Shown: positions 12,001 to 18,437, numbered from the stretch's first letter. The stretch: DNA of 30,838 nt from Anaerolineae bacterium (GCA_016931365.1 JAFGEY010000012.1:1-30838), one strand, 5' to 3'. A program made the numbers and translations. The notes: a model not told the origin generated them from the letters alone.

Positions 12001-12183
12001 GACCTGATCCGGCGGCAGCGGCGTCGGCGAGGGGCCGGGGGTGTTGGTGAGCACGGTGAGCGGCCTGGCCGGGGTGTTGGTCGGCGGCGGGGTCGGGGTG
12101 GGCGTCTTTTTACCTAGACAGGACGTAAAAAGAAGGCTAAATAGAGCGAATAAAGCAAAAAGGGCATACAGGGATCGCTTCAT
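6040..12183 (-). CDS. Alpha-2-macroglobulin family lipoprotein with intact thioester
   Basis: The 2047-residue product is a bacterial alpha-2-macroglobulin, a surface protease trap that covalently captures attacking proteases. The signal peptide ends in a lipobox (LLFTSC, lipidated Cys22), followed by a Pro/Thr-rich tether. Residues ~65-490 contain about four SbsA/Big_5 Ig-like domains, each with an FDRAMD- or FNQPID-like motif. The MG2 signature TDRPIYRAGQTVHF lies near residue 705, and the A2M domain (FADTAFWQADFVTGADGRG) near 1320-1360. The thioester motif ECTEQTVSRFLP has its reactive Cys at 1546, followed by the alpha/alpha helical thioester domain and a C-terminal receptor-like domain. 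The ATG at 12183 is chosen because AGGAGG lies 6 bp upstream; an upstream in-frame TTG at 12210 would place that ribosome site inside the coding region. The protein is longer than E. coli YfhM (about 1650 residues) because of the extra N-terminal Ig-like domains. The usual partner pbpC is not in the window. Confidence 0.92.
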   Translation of the reverse strand: MKRSLYALFALFALFSLLFTSCLGKKTPTPTPPPTNTPARPLTVLTNTPGPSPTPLPPDQVVPAGMVSPIVVQHSPQTGEELPLDGSVELVFDRAMDKAAVEKAFVVSPAVDGKFEWADARTVRFVPANLKRGESYHVYLGQEASDTEGAILAGAYRFRFQTVGYLEVAQVIPAPDSVDVEADSIVTVIFNRPVVPLTSLKQMESLPNPVVFDPPISGAGEWLNTSMYLFTPDQPLAGGTQYNARIAAGLADTTGGVLDLDYAWSFTTEPPKIVWTTPQTDGNRAVPPDTKIRIQFNQPIDPASAQKAFSLVGGTWGAAVEGAFEVLSETLIFTPLAMLEFDKPYTVRVEAGVLSALSATRKDIVSVGMRDPYEWSFVTAPLPRIVETRPANLERNAYPYTAFEIVFNTVIDPDTVMPNLQMTPPISPTQVYTYFNEWDYTFVLGFGAQPSTEYEVNIGPDIADPYGNTTGQRKTVKFRTAPLDPSAQLHVPGNVSTLNANDPARLFVSHINVSKLDFALYSLSKDEFFALQRDWYDFKPASRLRQWRETVESPLNERTYTRVDLVEGGGALQPGFYLVDLDSSDLKDRDWRQRHLLVVSTVNLTVKSAPDELLVWATDLDTGKPLSGLNLDAFDWYDGTSVGRASTTDADGLTHLPISQDRYYNVILISESPFAVGSNQWSQGISSWEFGFGGGESYQPYRIFIDTDRPIYRAGQTVHFRGVVRGEEDVEYWLPDIGTVYVTIHDTARGVVFDRNLPLDQFGTFSGSIDLAEGAPLGSYYINVQAGGYGWGHSFQVAAYRPPEFEVTVEPAQAQVLLGQSNRAEVQVRYFFGGPVQDVPVSWNVLGETYTFDPPQFGRYTFSDSDDPWVCRWCWWRPSPPPQVLLSGSGRTDAAGNLLIELPAEWLNANSIPITHSLKLVVEATVSGNDGQVISGRGEIVAHRSDIYIGLAAQQYVGQAEKKMTVDLLTVNWAAERQPNKALKLSVYRREWKNVFVENETGGGRWTWTTEDVFIAEADVTTGANGEATFTFIPPVGGSYHVIAESSAKPVARASMFLWVSGKDYISWRRTNEDRIDLIADKGVYKPGETAEILIPSPFQGEHWAWITVERGGVLQQEVIKLTNNSTVYRLPITDRHVPNVYVSAVIVKGKDADNRVANFKVGYTALTVEPAAQTLHVELVPNVDQALPGETVTFDVRATDHTGEPIAAAFTLDLVDKAVLSLLPRQADAILNAFYGRRALQVNTASGLSISLNRLLIEQEEQYNQHLATDGKTAGARDEVTQVVEKEVERALAPTASPSPAMAMEKGEGAAAPPGVDLREEFADTAFWQADFVTGADGRGQVEIKLPDNLTTWVFRGVGVTGETVVGEATVDLLVTKPLLVRPVTPRFFVVEDEAYLSALVSNNTDAELSVDVALSSTGLTLHDAETQTVIVPARGEAQVTWRVTVQDVPSVEVIFSAVSGEYNDAARPRLTTGPDGTLLVFRYTAPDIVGTGGQLVSSGARTEIIALPPRYDDRRGEVLIQLDPSLAAGMRDGLDYLEHFEYECTEQTVSRFLPNVLTYRALQELGIVDAQLEARLPALVKEGLDKLYLQQRDDGGWGWWKEARESNPHITAYVIFALDKAQKADFAVDQNVVERGLNYLNGQLSPVRRIASYREANLQAFILYVMAEAGRSGQVSEYSGGLLDNREKLSHFGKAFLALTLDLIGERDGRVDTLLSDLNNAVILSATGAHWEEQNYDWWAMNTDTRSTAVILDALARLDPENELIPNVVRWLMVARKEGVWETTQETAWALIAFTDWMAVTGELQGNYEYAANLNGETLAEGTVNAGNVGESVKIRVAIADLLADQGNVLQIGRGEGEGRLYYTAHLRVYLPVEEIDPVNRGIIVYREYTDAACEPTREKPCPEVQEIKVGDVVRVKLTIIAPNDLYYVVVEDPLPAGGEAIDTTLATTSLLDQNPSLRRQSKNPIWYDWYWWWWNWYSRSEMRDEKVVLFADYLPKGTYEYTYTFRATLPGEYRVIPTVASEMYFPEVFGRSDGRLLTIARGDQ

Positions 12184-12235
12184 CGGTTTCCTCCTCGGTT
12201 TCGAGAACAAAGGATGAGTCCACTGAAAAAACTCA

Positions 12236-12267
12236 ACGCAGAGGCGCTGAGACGCTGAGGCGCAGAG
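12236..12267. repeat. Degenerate 8-bp tandem array, four units
   Basis: Four consecutive octamers fit RCGCWGAG (ACGCAGAG, GCGCTGAG, ACGCTGAG, GCGCAGAG). The inverted form CTCTGCGT occurs at 12308-12315 and 12347-12354, so the arrays could fold into one long interrupted stem. Confidence 0.75.
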
Positions 12268-12310
12268 TTTTGACGTTGTTCGAGAAAACCTGTGATATTT
12301 TAGTGTTCTC

Positions 12311-12350
12311 TGCGTCTCTACACCGCCAACTGGAAGTTGGATGCGTCTCT
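12311..12350. repeat. 9-bp direct repeat flanking a 22-bp palindromic insert
   Basis: TGCGTCTCT occurs at 12311-12319 and 12342-12350. Between the copies is a 22-bp segment containing the stem-loop CCAACT-GGA-AGTTGG (12326-12340). Removing the insert and one repeat copy restores two perfect tandem CTCTGCGT octamers, which suggests a secondary insertion into the array. Confidence 0.6.
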
Positions 12351-12438
12351 GCGTTAAAATTGACTTCTTTCAGGGGAGTCAAAGGATGCGGTACATTCTA
12401 GACGATGGCAAGATGGGAAAGGTTCCCAAAGTGTCTTT

Positions 12439-12612
12439 CTAGAGCCAGTTTTCGACCTGCAAATTGTCCACATATCCAAAATGTCGATCAGATGAAAGCA
12501 CCACAAGATCGCGCAGTCGAGCAACAGCGGCGATTTGCACATCAGTGCCGGGGAGCTGCACATTGTTCATCAGAGCACAAGCGTGGTTGGTATCAATCAA
12601 GTAGGCGGTCAT
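12439..12612 (-). pseudogene. VapC-type PIN toxin remnant with internal deletion
   Basis: The 57-residue frame starts like a VapC (MTAYLIDTNHACALMN, with the first PIN-domain aspartate in LIDTN). It then jumps directly to a VapC-like C-terminus (GTDVQIAAVARLRDLVVLSSDRHF to VENWL, split here by position). Normal VapC proteins have about 130 residues, so roughly 70 central residues, including the conserved middle acidic residue, are gone without a frameshift. The ATG at 12612 has GAGGAG 4 bp upstream and overlaps the end of the antitoxin gene by 20 bp, as expected for a translationally coupled pair. RNase activity is unlikely. The call as a remnant rather than a functional mini-protein is inference. 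Confidence 0.75.
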
Positions 12613-12862
12613 TGTGCTCCTCAAGCTCCATCAGTCGCGAGCGCTCGATGTCCTTTAATATGTCGTCCAGCTCACCCGGCTCAAACTTCCAGGTTCCCGC
12701 GCATTCCAGGAAAGCATCGGGAGGTGGAAATACATCTGGCGAAGAGTGACGTGGATAATGTACCAGAAAATCGATAAAATCTAACGCCTCGGCCAGTTTT
12801 TCTCGGGATAGCCGATCCAGTTTTTCTATCGCAAATTGCTTGAGCTGAGCAAGGTCTTCCAT
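12593..12862 (-). CDS. Small antitoxin-like protein paired with the VapC remnant
   Basis: The 89-residue product has the helical opening found in small antitoxins of DUF2281-like type (IEKLDRLSREKLAEALDFIDFL, here residues ~12-33). An acidic C-terminal part follows (FEPGELDDILKDIERSR) that would wrap the toxin. There is no obvious DNA-binding domain. The ATG has GGGAGGT at 12869-12875, about 6 bp upstream. It is the first gene of the pair and its end overlaps the toxin start, the classic toxin-antitoxin layout. With the toxin truncated it may be an orphan antitoxin that still neutralises related toxins elsewhere in the genome. Family assignment is moderate. Confidence 0.65.
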   Translation of the reverse strand: MEDLAQLKQFAIEKLDRLSREKLAEALDFIDFLVHYPRHSSPDVFPPPDAFLECAGTWKFEPGELDDILKDIERSRLMELEEHNDRLLD

Positions 12863-12897
12863 CCTGATACCTCCCGCACATACATTTTGATGTCTTT

Positions 12898-12903
12898 ATT
12901 ATA
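12898..12903 (-). promoter_or_regulatory. -10 element of the antitoxin promoter
   Basis: A perfect TATAAT on the minus strand lies 35 bp upstream of the antitoxin ATG. The best upstream hexamer is TTGCCG at 19 bp spacing, so the -35 is weak. The promoter lies just downstream of the kinase operon terminator. Confidence 0.5.
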
Positions 12904-12930
12904 CCACACCTTGCGCACAGACCGGCAAAT

Positions 12931-12960
12931 AAAAAACCCCGCGCGCTCGAGCGCGCGGGG
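12931..12960 (-). terminator. Terminator of the kinase operon (CTCGAG palindrome)
   Basis: A perfect 24-bp palindrome spans 12937-12960 (arm CCCCGCGCGCTC). On the minus strand it is followed by TTTTTTATTTG. It lies 23 bp after the stop of the membrane kinase gene. A near-identical palindrome with a compensatory base-pair change lies at 18441-18464. Confidence 0.85.
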
Positions 12961-12982
12961 CCTGGAATTGAAAAACTCTGGA

Positions 12983-15900
12983 TCACTGACATTTCGTCGG
13001 CGCGTCGACACTGGCCGCCCGGCTGGCTGTTTGACCTCCCGACACGACCTTGACCGTGCCGACGGTCTTGCCCCCCTGGCCGGGCACCTGGATCACCGCC
13101 CAATGGGGCTCGGCTGCTTTAACCTGATACTCAACCTGGCGGCCCTCCCAAAAAATCTGATAGGCGCACCCGTCGCCGCCGGCAATTTCGACCTCAAAGT
13201 AAGCCGTCCAGCCACCCTGCGCGCACGCTGCGGCCGGCCAGATCTGGACGATTTGCAACCGTCCGGACGAAACGACGAGATCGGTTGGGCAAACCGGGCT
13301 GGGCGTTGGCGACGGCGTCAGCACTTTGGCTTCCGAGTCGACGATGGACAGGCTTTCCCAGTCCGCCGTATGCGTTACACGCGGCTCATAGACAAAGCCC
13401 TCAACGCCGCCCGCCGTGCGAACGTACAGCCAACGGCCGAACCGGCGTTCGTCGGCCCGCCCCAACACATCGACCATTTCCCCCGGATTCACGATGGCCC
13501 GTTCCTGGGTGCCGACCTGCGGCCCGGCGTAGACGGTCGACGCCTGGATGATTTTGGCCTGCGGCAGCGGCGTTTGTGTGGGCGTGGGGGTTTCGGTCGG
13601 CGTCGATGTCCTGGTAGGCGTTGGAACCGGCATCGCTGTCTCCGTGGGCGTGGGCAACTGCGTGGCCGTTGCAGTGGGCGCTGGTGTCGGCGTCGACGCC
13701 GGCGTTGCGGTCGGTTCAGGGATCGGGGTCGGCGTCGATGTCATTGTCGGGGTCATGGCCTGCCCCATCAACGGGATGGTTGACGCGCCCAGGTTGTCTT
13801 GCAGCCTGGCGGCGGTTGTCCGGGCGATGCTCACCGTGACGGTTGCCTCGATTTCGCGCGCGATCGCGGCCACTGCCTCGGTGGCCGTTGCCGCTGCTAT
13901 CGCCATCGCCCGATCGTTGACCACACGGATCGTACCCCACACGGCAGCGAGGGCGAAAACGACGAGCATGACGGCGATCGCACCATATAAAAGCGGACGT
14001 CTGAGCCGGGCCAGTTTTTGCCGGGTTTCGGGGCGCCGCAACATTTGGACGCGCGCCCAAAACCTTTTGTAGGGCAAAAGCCACTTGGCGCGCTCCAGCC
14101 CGCTTGCCGCCTGAACTTGAATGTTTTGCGGATCGGCATAATGGGGCGCAAGCCGGACGATGTCCTGCCAGAGACGCAGCGCCTCGGCATAACGCCGGCG
14201 CGTCAGCGCGACCAGCGCCTGGGTGTACAAAGCGGCGCAATAGCTTTCTTGAGCGCGTTGCTCCAATTCGCGCGGGTCTTGATAGCCCGAGTCTTGCTCG
14301 CGGATGGCGGCCATCAGATCGAGACATTCCCGATATTCACGCCGGCGCAGGCACTCGATAGCCTGTTCGTAGAGCGAATCCAGCCCTTGACGAAATGTGC
14401 GCCGGGCAATGCCCTCTTGGGCCTGGGCCCGAACCTGCGCGGGATCGTCCAGATCGGAGCGCGCCTGCAACTCGTCCAACGCCCGGATGGCCGCCTCGAA
14501 CCGATCTTCGCTCAACAGCCGCCGCGCTTTTTCGTACAAAGCTTCCAATGCCCGCGTGTGCAGTTGGACGATCTGCTCGAGCTTGTAATCACGATCGATT
14601 TGGGATATTTTGGACAACGTATCGATACAACCGGCATACTCGCCTGTCGCGTACAAGTCCTGGGCGGAGTGGTATAAACCCGAAAGACGTGCAATATAAC
14701 GGACCATCGTCAGGCGCGCTTCGACATCGGCGTAATCCGCTGCGCTGTCGTGCAGTTCTTGCAGCGTCTGTTGTGCGCCATCCCAATCTTCGGCGCGGAT
14801 CTGCCTGACACTGGCGTCGTACAAGTTTTTCAGATACTCTTGACGCTCAAGCACGCACCTGGCCTGCTGTCCAATGCAGTCCGGGTCTGCAAAGTCCGGA
14901 TCGCGCGCGTGGATTTCATCCAGCGTGCTCAAGCACTCGCGGCAATCCCCCGCCTGGCATTGCGCTGAAGCATGCCGGTAAAGCTGGCTGGTCAGCGCAG
15001 CAAGGGCTTTTTCGCTCAAAGCGCCGACCGGGTAACCGGCGTCCAGTTGGGAGAGCACGTCCAGCTTGTCCAGGCACGCCACGTACTCTTGGCGCTCCAG
15101 AAAGTCCTGCGCATCCTCATACAGGTTGAGCAGTTGCACCTGTTTACGGACGCGCTCCATAAACAGGCGCGTTTCTTTATAATCGGGCGCATGGTCTTCC
15201 AACGCGATGAAACGTTCCAGTGCGACGCGCCAGTTTTTCTCGTCGAAAAATCGACAGGCCTCCTTATACAACTCTTCAGCCGTGATATAGGCCTGTGCGG
15301 CAGCGCGCAATGCCTGCGCAAATTCGGCCGCTGAACCGAAACGACGTTCCGGGGCTTTGCTCAACCCTTTGAGCAATACCTCCTCGACCTTTTCCGGAAT
15401 TTCCGCATTGAATTGGCGAGGCGGCGTGCGAACCCCCTCGATGATCTGGCGAATGATCGGGCCGGTTGCCTTGCCGGGATAAGGGAGCTGGCCGACCAAC
15501 ATTTCATAGACCACCACCACCAACGAATATACGTCCGTGGCCGGCCCGATTTCCTTGTCGCTCTCCAGCTCTTCGAACTGTTCCGGCGACATATAGGGAA
15601 TGGTCCCGCTCATGCCGCTTTGGGCATCCAGGGTTTTCATCGACAGGCCCGCGCCGGCAGAACGTTTGCTCGACGCCAGCCCAAAGTCCGTCAGGTAGGC
15701 ATGCCAATCCTGATCGATGATGATGTTGCTCGGCTTGATATCTTGATGGACAACGCCGTTGTCGTGCGCGTGCTGCAAGGCCTGCGCGATTTCGGTTACA
15801 AGCTGCAAAGTCTGCTCGTCGAGTTGCAGACGACGCAGGCTGTTGGCCGTGGTGTCAAGCACAGATTCGAGCGTTCGGCTGGCGGGTTTGTAGTCCATCA

Positions 15901-16453
15901 CAATATACGATTGTCCCGTCTCTCGCAACTCTCCGATGTTGATCACTCGCAGAATGTGCGGATGCTGCAACCTGGCCGTGATCCGGGCCTCCCGGAGCAC
16001 GTCGCGTTTGGAGGCCGTCAGGTTCATCACCTTGACGGCAAAAGTCTGATCGAGCTGAACGTCCACGCATTTGTAAACCTCGGCAAAACTGCCAAATCCC
16101 AGGGGTTCGACCACCTGATAGCGATCATCGATCTGTTGACCGATCCGGAACAGATACGGGTGCGCTGAATCGGTCAGGGGCATACACTCGACGTCGATCG
16201 TCTCTGCCTGCACGTCGGGGGATCGAGGTTGGACCGGCTCGGAAAAGTAGATGGTCTGTAACGACTCGTCATCTTGTTCCCACTCTGGTTGTGGATGGGC
16301 TTCTTGAATCACCTGAGACCGAACTATACGCTTTACTGGAGGAATTGGATCGTCATGCTCAAACGGTTTCTCAGATTGGGATCCGGGGGAACCGTCCGGA
16401 GAATCGTCAGAAGAAAATAGATCGTCCAGGCGCGACTTGACCTCTTGACTCAT
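12983..16453 (-). CDS. Membrane Ser/Thr protein kinase with helical repeats and SH3-like sensor domain
   Basis: The product has 1156 residues. An acidic N-terminal tail (~1-105) precedes a PknB-type kinase domain (~111-385) with Gly loop GFGSFAEV (119-126), ATP-binding Lys141 and DFG (256-258). The catalytic loop is HQDIKPSN (236-243), where Gln replaces the usual Arg before Asp238. Residues ~390-810 are a long series of TPR-like helical repeats with the recurring pattern YxxAxxxLxxxxYxxCLxxL. One transmembrane helix follows (~822-843, AIAVMLVVFALAAVWG). A Pro/Thr linker (~898-969), an SH3-like domain (~970-1036) and a Cys-containing C-terminal beta domain should lie outside the membrane. This layout suggests a receptor kinase sensing the cell wall. 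The ATG at 16453 has GGAGCAGGTGG upstream and sits 13 bp after the upstream kinase gene, so the two are co-transcribed. Confidence 0.88.
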   Translation of the reverse strand: MSQEVKSRLDDLFSSDDSPDGSPGSQSEKPFEHDDPIPPVKRIVRSQVIQEAHPQPEWEQDDESLQTIYFSEPVQPRSPDVQAETIDVECMPLTDSAHPYLFRIGQQIDDRYQVVEPLGFGSFAEVYKCVDVQLDQTFAVKVMNLTASKRDVLREARITARLQHPHILRVINIGELRETGQSYIVMDYKPASRTLESVLDTTANSLRRLQLDEQTLQLVTEIAQALQHAHDNGVVHQDIKPSNIIIDQDWHAYLTDFGLASSKRSAGAGLSMKTLDAQSGMSGTIPYMSPEQFEELESDKEIGPATDVYSLVVVVYEMLVGQLPYPGKATGPIIRQIIEGVRTPPRQFNAEIPEKVEEVLLKGLSKAPERRFGSAAEFAQALRAAAQAYITAEELYKEACRFFDEKNWRVALERFIALEDHAPDYKETRLFMERVRKQVQLLNLYEDAQDFLERQEYVACLDKLDVLSQLDAGYPVGALSEKALAALTSQLYRHASAQCQAGDCRECLSTLDEIHARDPDFADPDCIGQQARCVLERQEYLKNLYDASVRQIRAEDWDGAQQTLQELHDSAADYADVEARLTMVRYIARLSGLYHSAQDLYATGEYAGCIDTLSKISQIDRDYKLEQIVQLHTRALEALYEKARRLLSEDRFEAAIRALDELQARSDLDDPAQVRAQAQEGIARRTFRQGLDSLYEQAIECLRRREYRECLDLMAAIREQDSGYQDPRELEQRAQESYCAALYTQALVALTRRRYAEALRLWQDIVRLAPHYADPQNIQVQAASGLERAKWLLPYKRFWARVQMLRRPETRQKLARLRRPLLYGAIAVMLVVFALAAVWGTIRVVNDRAMAIAAATATEAVAAIAREIEATVTVSIARTTAARLQDNLGASTIPLMGQAMTPTMTSTPTPIPEPTATPASTPTPAPTATATQLPTPTETAMPVPTPTRTSTPTETPTPTQTPLPQAKIIQASTVYAGPQVGTQERAIVNPGEMVDVLGRADERRFGRWLYVRTAGGVEGFVYEPRVTHTADWESLSIVDSEAKVLTPSPTPSPVCPTDLVVSSGRLQIVQIWPAAACAQGGWTAYFEVEIAGGDGCAYQIFWEGRQVEYQVKAAEPHWAVIQVPGQGGKTVGTVKVVSGGQTASRAASVDAPTKCQ

Positions 16454-16466
16454 TTTCCACCTGCTC

Positions 16467-18131
16467 CTAGCGGGTAATTCGAGCGACAACGCGAAATCCC
16501 AGGTAGGGCCGGCAAATTTCGGGCTTGTACCTGCCGCGCACAGAAACCCGCGCATCTTCGCGGCCATTTTGCCACGATCCGCCACGCACAACATAGACGA
16601 TGCTATAAGCAAGGCTGTAGTGATTGGCGTGGGGGTAGGGTCTGTATAGACTGGAGGTCCATTCCCAGACGTTGCCGACCATATCGATCACATCATAGGG
16701 ACTGCGATTGTACTTTTCATATCGATCGACCGAAGTGGTATCTCGAATCCCAGACTCGGCCGAATTGCAGTATTCCGCGTTCCAGATATTGCCCCATGGA
16801 TAATGCCGCGGCTGCGCTGCAGTGCCACCGGCGGCTTTTTCCCATTCGAACTCGGTGGGCAGATCAATTTCACAATCGACGTGCTTGCTCAACCAGCGAC
16901 AATAGTCTTGCGCATCCAGGTAACTGACGTTGACGACTGGATGATTCTCTTTGCCGGGGGGGATCCACCCGGCCTGCCAGTGCGCCGGCGCCGGATGGTT
17001 GGTTGCACGAACAAAAGTTTGATATTGGCCATTGGTGATCGGGCAGCGAGCGATCTGAAATTGCGCCACATATTCCTGGTGCCGTGGTTTCTCGTTGTCG
17101 GCGGCCATAGGGTCTCTGGCATCACTGCCTATCCAAAAGGGGCCCGCAGGAATCATGATCATTTTGGGATGTTGAACCCGTTCTTCGAGCTCCAATCCTG
17201 CCGATCTGACCACCTGAGGCGGGTAAACCGGATGGCCGGTCGGAATCTGCATCGCACTACGCAAGCTGGCCACCATCTGTTTTGTGTTGGAATACCGGTC
17301 TTCTGGCGCTTTGGCCAGTGCCTTGAGCAATACCAACCCCGCTTTCTGCGGCACCTGATCGCACACTGTGCTTGGATTCGGCGGCAAATCGCTCAAGTGA
17401 GCCATAAGCACGTTCGCCAGGTTGCCTTCAAAGGGCATACGTCCGGCCAGCATTCGGTAAGCGATCACACCCAACGCATAGATGTCCACCGCCGGGCCGA
17501 TCGCGCGCTGTAGATTGAAATCGATCTGTTCCGGCGCCATATACCCCAACGTCCCAAGCGGGCCGGTAGTGAGCGCATCCGCGCTTTCCAACACTTTGAC
17601 CAGGCCAAAGTCGGTAAGCACGCAGTGGAGGCTGTTGTTCTCCTGCCATTCGACCATGATATTTTTGGGGGTTACATCACGGTGAACCAGGTTCTGCTTG
17701 TGAGCATAATCCAGCGCATCCGCCATTTGTTCGAGAATGGTCAATTTTTGATCAATGGAAAGATTGGCGTCGCGATTAAACATTTCGGCCAACGAGATGC
17801 CAGGAAGGTACTCCATTGCCAGGTACAGCGAGCCGTCATGCAATTCGCCAATTTCGTATATGGTGACAATGTTCGGATGGCGCAAGGATGCCGCACAACG
17901 GGCTTCCCGATAAAATCGTTTGACGTTTACGTCGTTCTCCGCCCATTCATTGCGCAGCACCTTGATCGCCACCTGGCGATCCAGGACGGTGTCGTAAGCC
18001 CTGTATACGATGGCAAATCCACCTTGACCAATTTCTTGTTCGATTTGATATTTGCCAATCCGCTCGGGGATATTGGTGATGACTGGAGAGGAAGCATTGA
18101 TTGGTGGTGATTGCTCCATATGGCTTAACAT
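16467..18131 (-). CDS. Ser/Thr protein kinase fused to an FGE-sulfatase (SUMF1-like) domain
   Basis: The 554-residue protein has a kinase domain (~27-290) with Gly loop GQGGFAIV (35-42), Lys57, catalytic loop HRDVTPKN (150-157), DFG (174-176) and APE (199-201). A C-terminal FGE-sulfatase domain (~321-554) shows MIMIPAGPFWIGSD, EWEKAA, GNVWEWTSS, RGGSW and GFRVVA. The stretch after RGGSW lacks the cysteine pair of true formylglycine-generating enzymes. The domain therefore probably binds a ligand rather than oxidising sulfatases. No membrane segment is seen, so it should be cytoplasmic. The start at 18131 has GAGGTG 7 bp upstream; an in-frame ATG at 18173 has a weaker ribosome site and would add 14 residues. 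It heads the operon with the membrane kinase downstream, and the two may phosphorylate each other or shared targets. Confidence 0.85.
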   Translation of the reverse strand: MLSHMEQSPPINASSPVITNIPERIGKYQIEQEIGQGGFAIVYRAYDTVLDRQVAIKVLRNEWAENDVNVKRFYREARCAASLRHPNIVTIYEIGELHDGSLYLAMEYLPGISLAEMFNRDANLSIDQKLTILEQMADALDYAHKQNLVHRDVTPKNIMVEWQENNSLHCVLTDFGLVKVLESADALTTGPLGTLGYMAPEQIDFNLQRAIGPAVDIYALGVIAYRMLAGRMPFEGNLANVLMAHLSDLPPNPSTVCDQVPQKAGLVLLKALAKAPEDRYSNTKQMVASLRSAMQIPTGHPVYPPQVVRSAGLELEERVQHPKMIMIPAGPFWIGSDARDPMAADNEKPRHQEYVAQFQIARCPITNGQYQTFVRATNHPAPAHWQAGWIPPGKENHPVVNVSYLDAQDYCRWLSKHVDCEIDLPTEFEWEKAAGGTAAQPRHYPWGNIWNAEYCNSAESGIRDTTSVDRYEKYNRSPYDVIDMVGNVWEWTSSLYRPYPHANHYSLAYSIVYVVRGGSWQNGREDARVSVRGRYKPEICRPYLGFRVVARITR

Positions 18132-18202
18132 CAACAAGCACCTCACCGACGTCTGGACGTCAACGCGTGACATTTGCCGTTATCCGGCCTGTGAACGGAG
18201 CG

Positions 18203-18253
18203 CAAACAAAAAGGCCAATGCGAAAGGCTCAAAGACTTGCCCCCTCATTGGCC
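18203..18253 (-). terminator. Leader attenuator-like terminator before the kinase operon
   Basis: On the minus strand GGCCAATG (18253-18246) pairs with CATTGGCC (18220-18213), and is followed directly by TTTTTGTTTG (18212-18203). The loop of 25 nt can form an inner stem. It lies downstream of the promoter but 72-82 bp before the kinase start, so it would stop transcription before the operon unless it is overcome. Confidence 0.65.
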
Positions 18254-18279
18254 CTGTTGGGATCGTTGCGCGGCGACTC

Positions 18280-18310
18280 TTCTAGCTCACAACCTGGCTA
18301 GAAAATAGCC
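18280..18310 (-). ncRNA. Putative leader RNA with two mutually exclusive hairpins
   Basis: Immediately after the predicted transcription start (~18310), GGCTA-TTTTC-TAGCC (18310-18296) can form a small hairpin. TTCTAGC (18303-18297) can instead pair with GCTAGAA (18286-18280). Both use bases 18297-18300, so only one can form at a time. Together with the downstream terminator hairpin this resembles a transcription attenuator, or a short terminated RNA of about 105 nt. I do not recognise a known riboswitch class. Confidence 0.4.
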
Positions 18311-18316
18311 AAGTTC

Positions 18317-18351
18317 AGTATAACATACCTCTGTTTTTGTGTGCAAGTCAA
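18317..18351 (-). promoter_or_regulatory. Promoter of the kinase operon
   Basis: On the minus strand TTGCAC (18346-18341) and TATACT (18322-18317) are separated by 18 bp. An overlapping alternative is TTGACT (18351-18346) with TATGTT (18327-18322), also at 18 bp. Either would start transcription near 18310-18315. Confidence 0.55.
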
Positions 18352-18437
18352 AAACGAAACATTCGAGATGACAAAAGTTACAAGTCGTTTATTATCGGCA
18401 TTCTGTGCATTAGAATTGATGATCACGTATAACGAGC

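Larger units (their letters stand above)
12184..12438. other. Intergenic gap with degenerate repeats
   Basis: This 255-bp stretch between the VapC remnant and the macroglobulin gene has no credible gene. It holds an 8-bp tandem array (12236-12267), its inverted counterpart (12308-12354), a short palindromic insertion inside that counterpart, and a small dyad GGGAA/TTCCC at 12416-12428. No convincing promoter for the macroglobulin gene was found. Confidence 0.7.

Noticed and set aside
9355..12117. Further plus-strand frames (9355-10437 and 10921-12117)
   Set aside because: Both are antisense to the A2M gene with no recognisable motif or start signal.
12681..13103. 140-codon minus-strand frame across the kinase terminator
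   Set aside because: It crosses a strong terminator and overlaps both the kinase end and the antitoxin in another frame.
16467..18131. Diversity-generating retroelement target
   Set aside because: The FGE fold fits, but there is no reverse transcriptase, template repeat or adenine-rich variable codon pattern within the window. It is kept only as a check.
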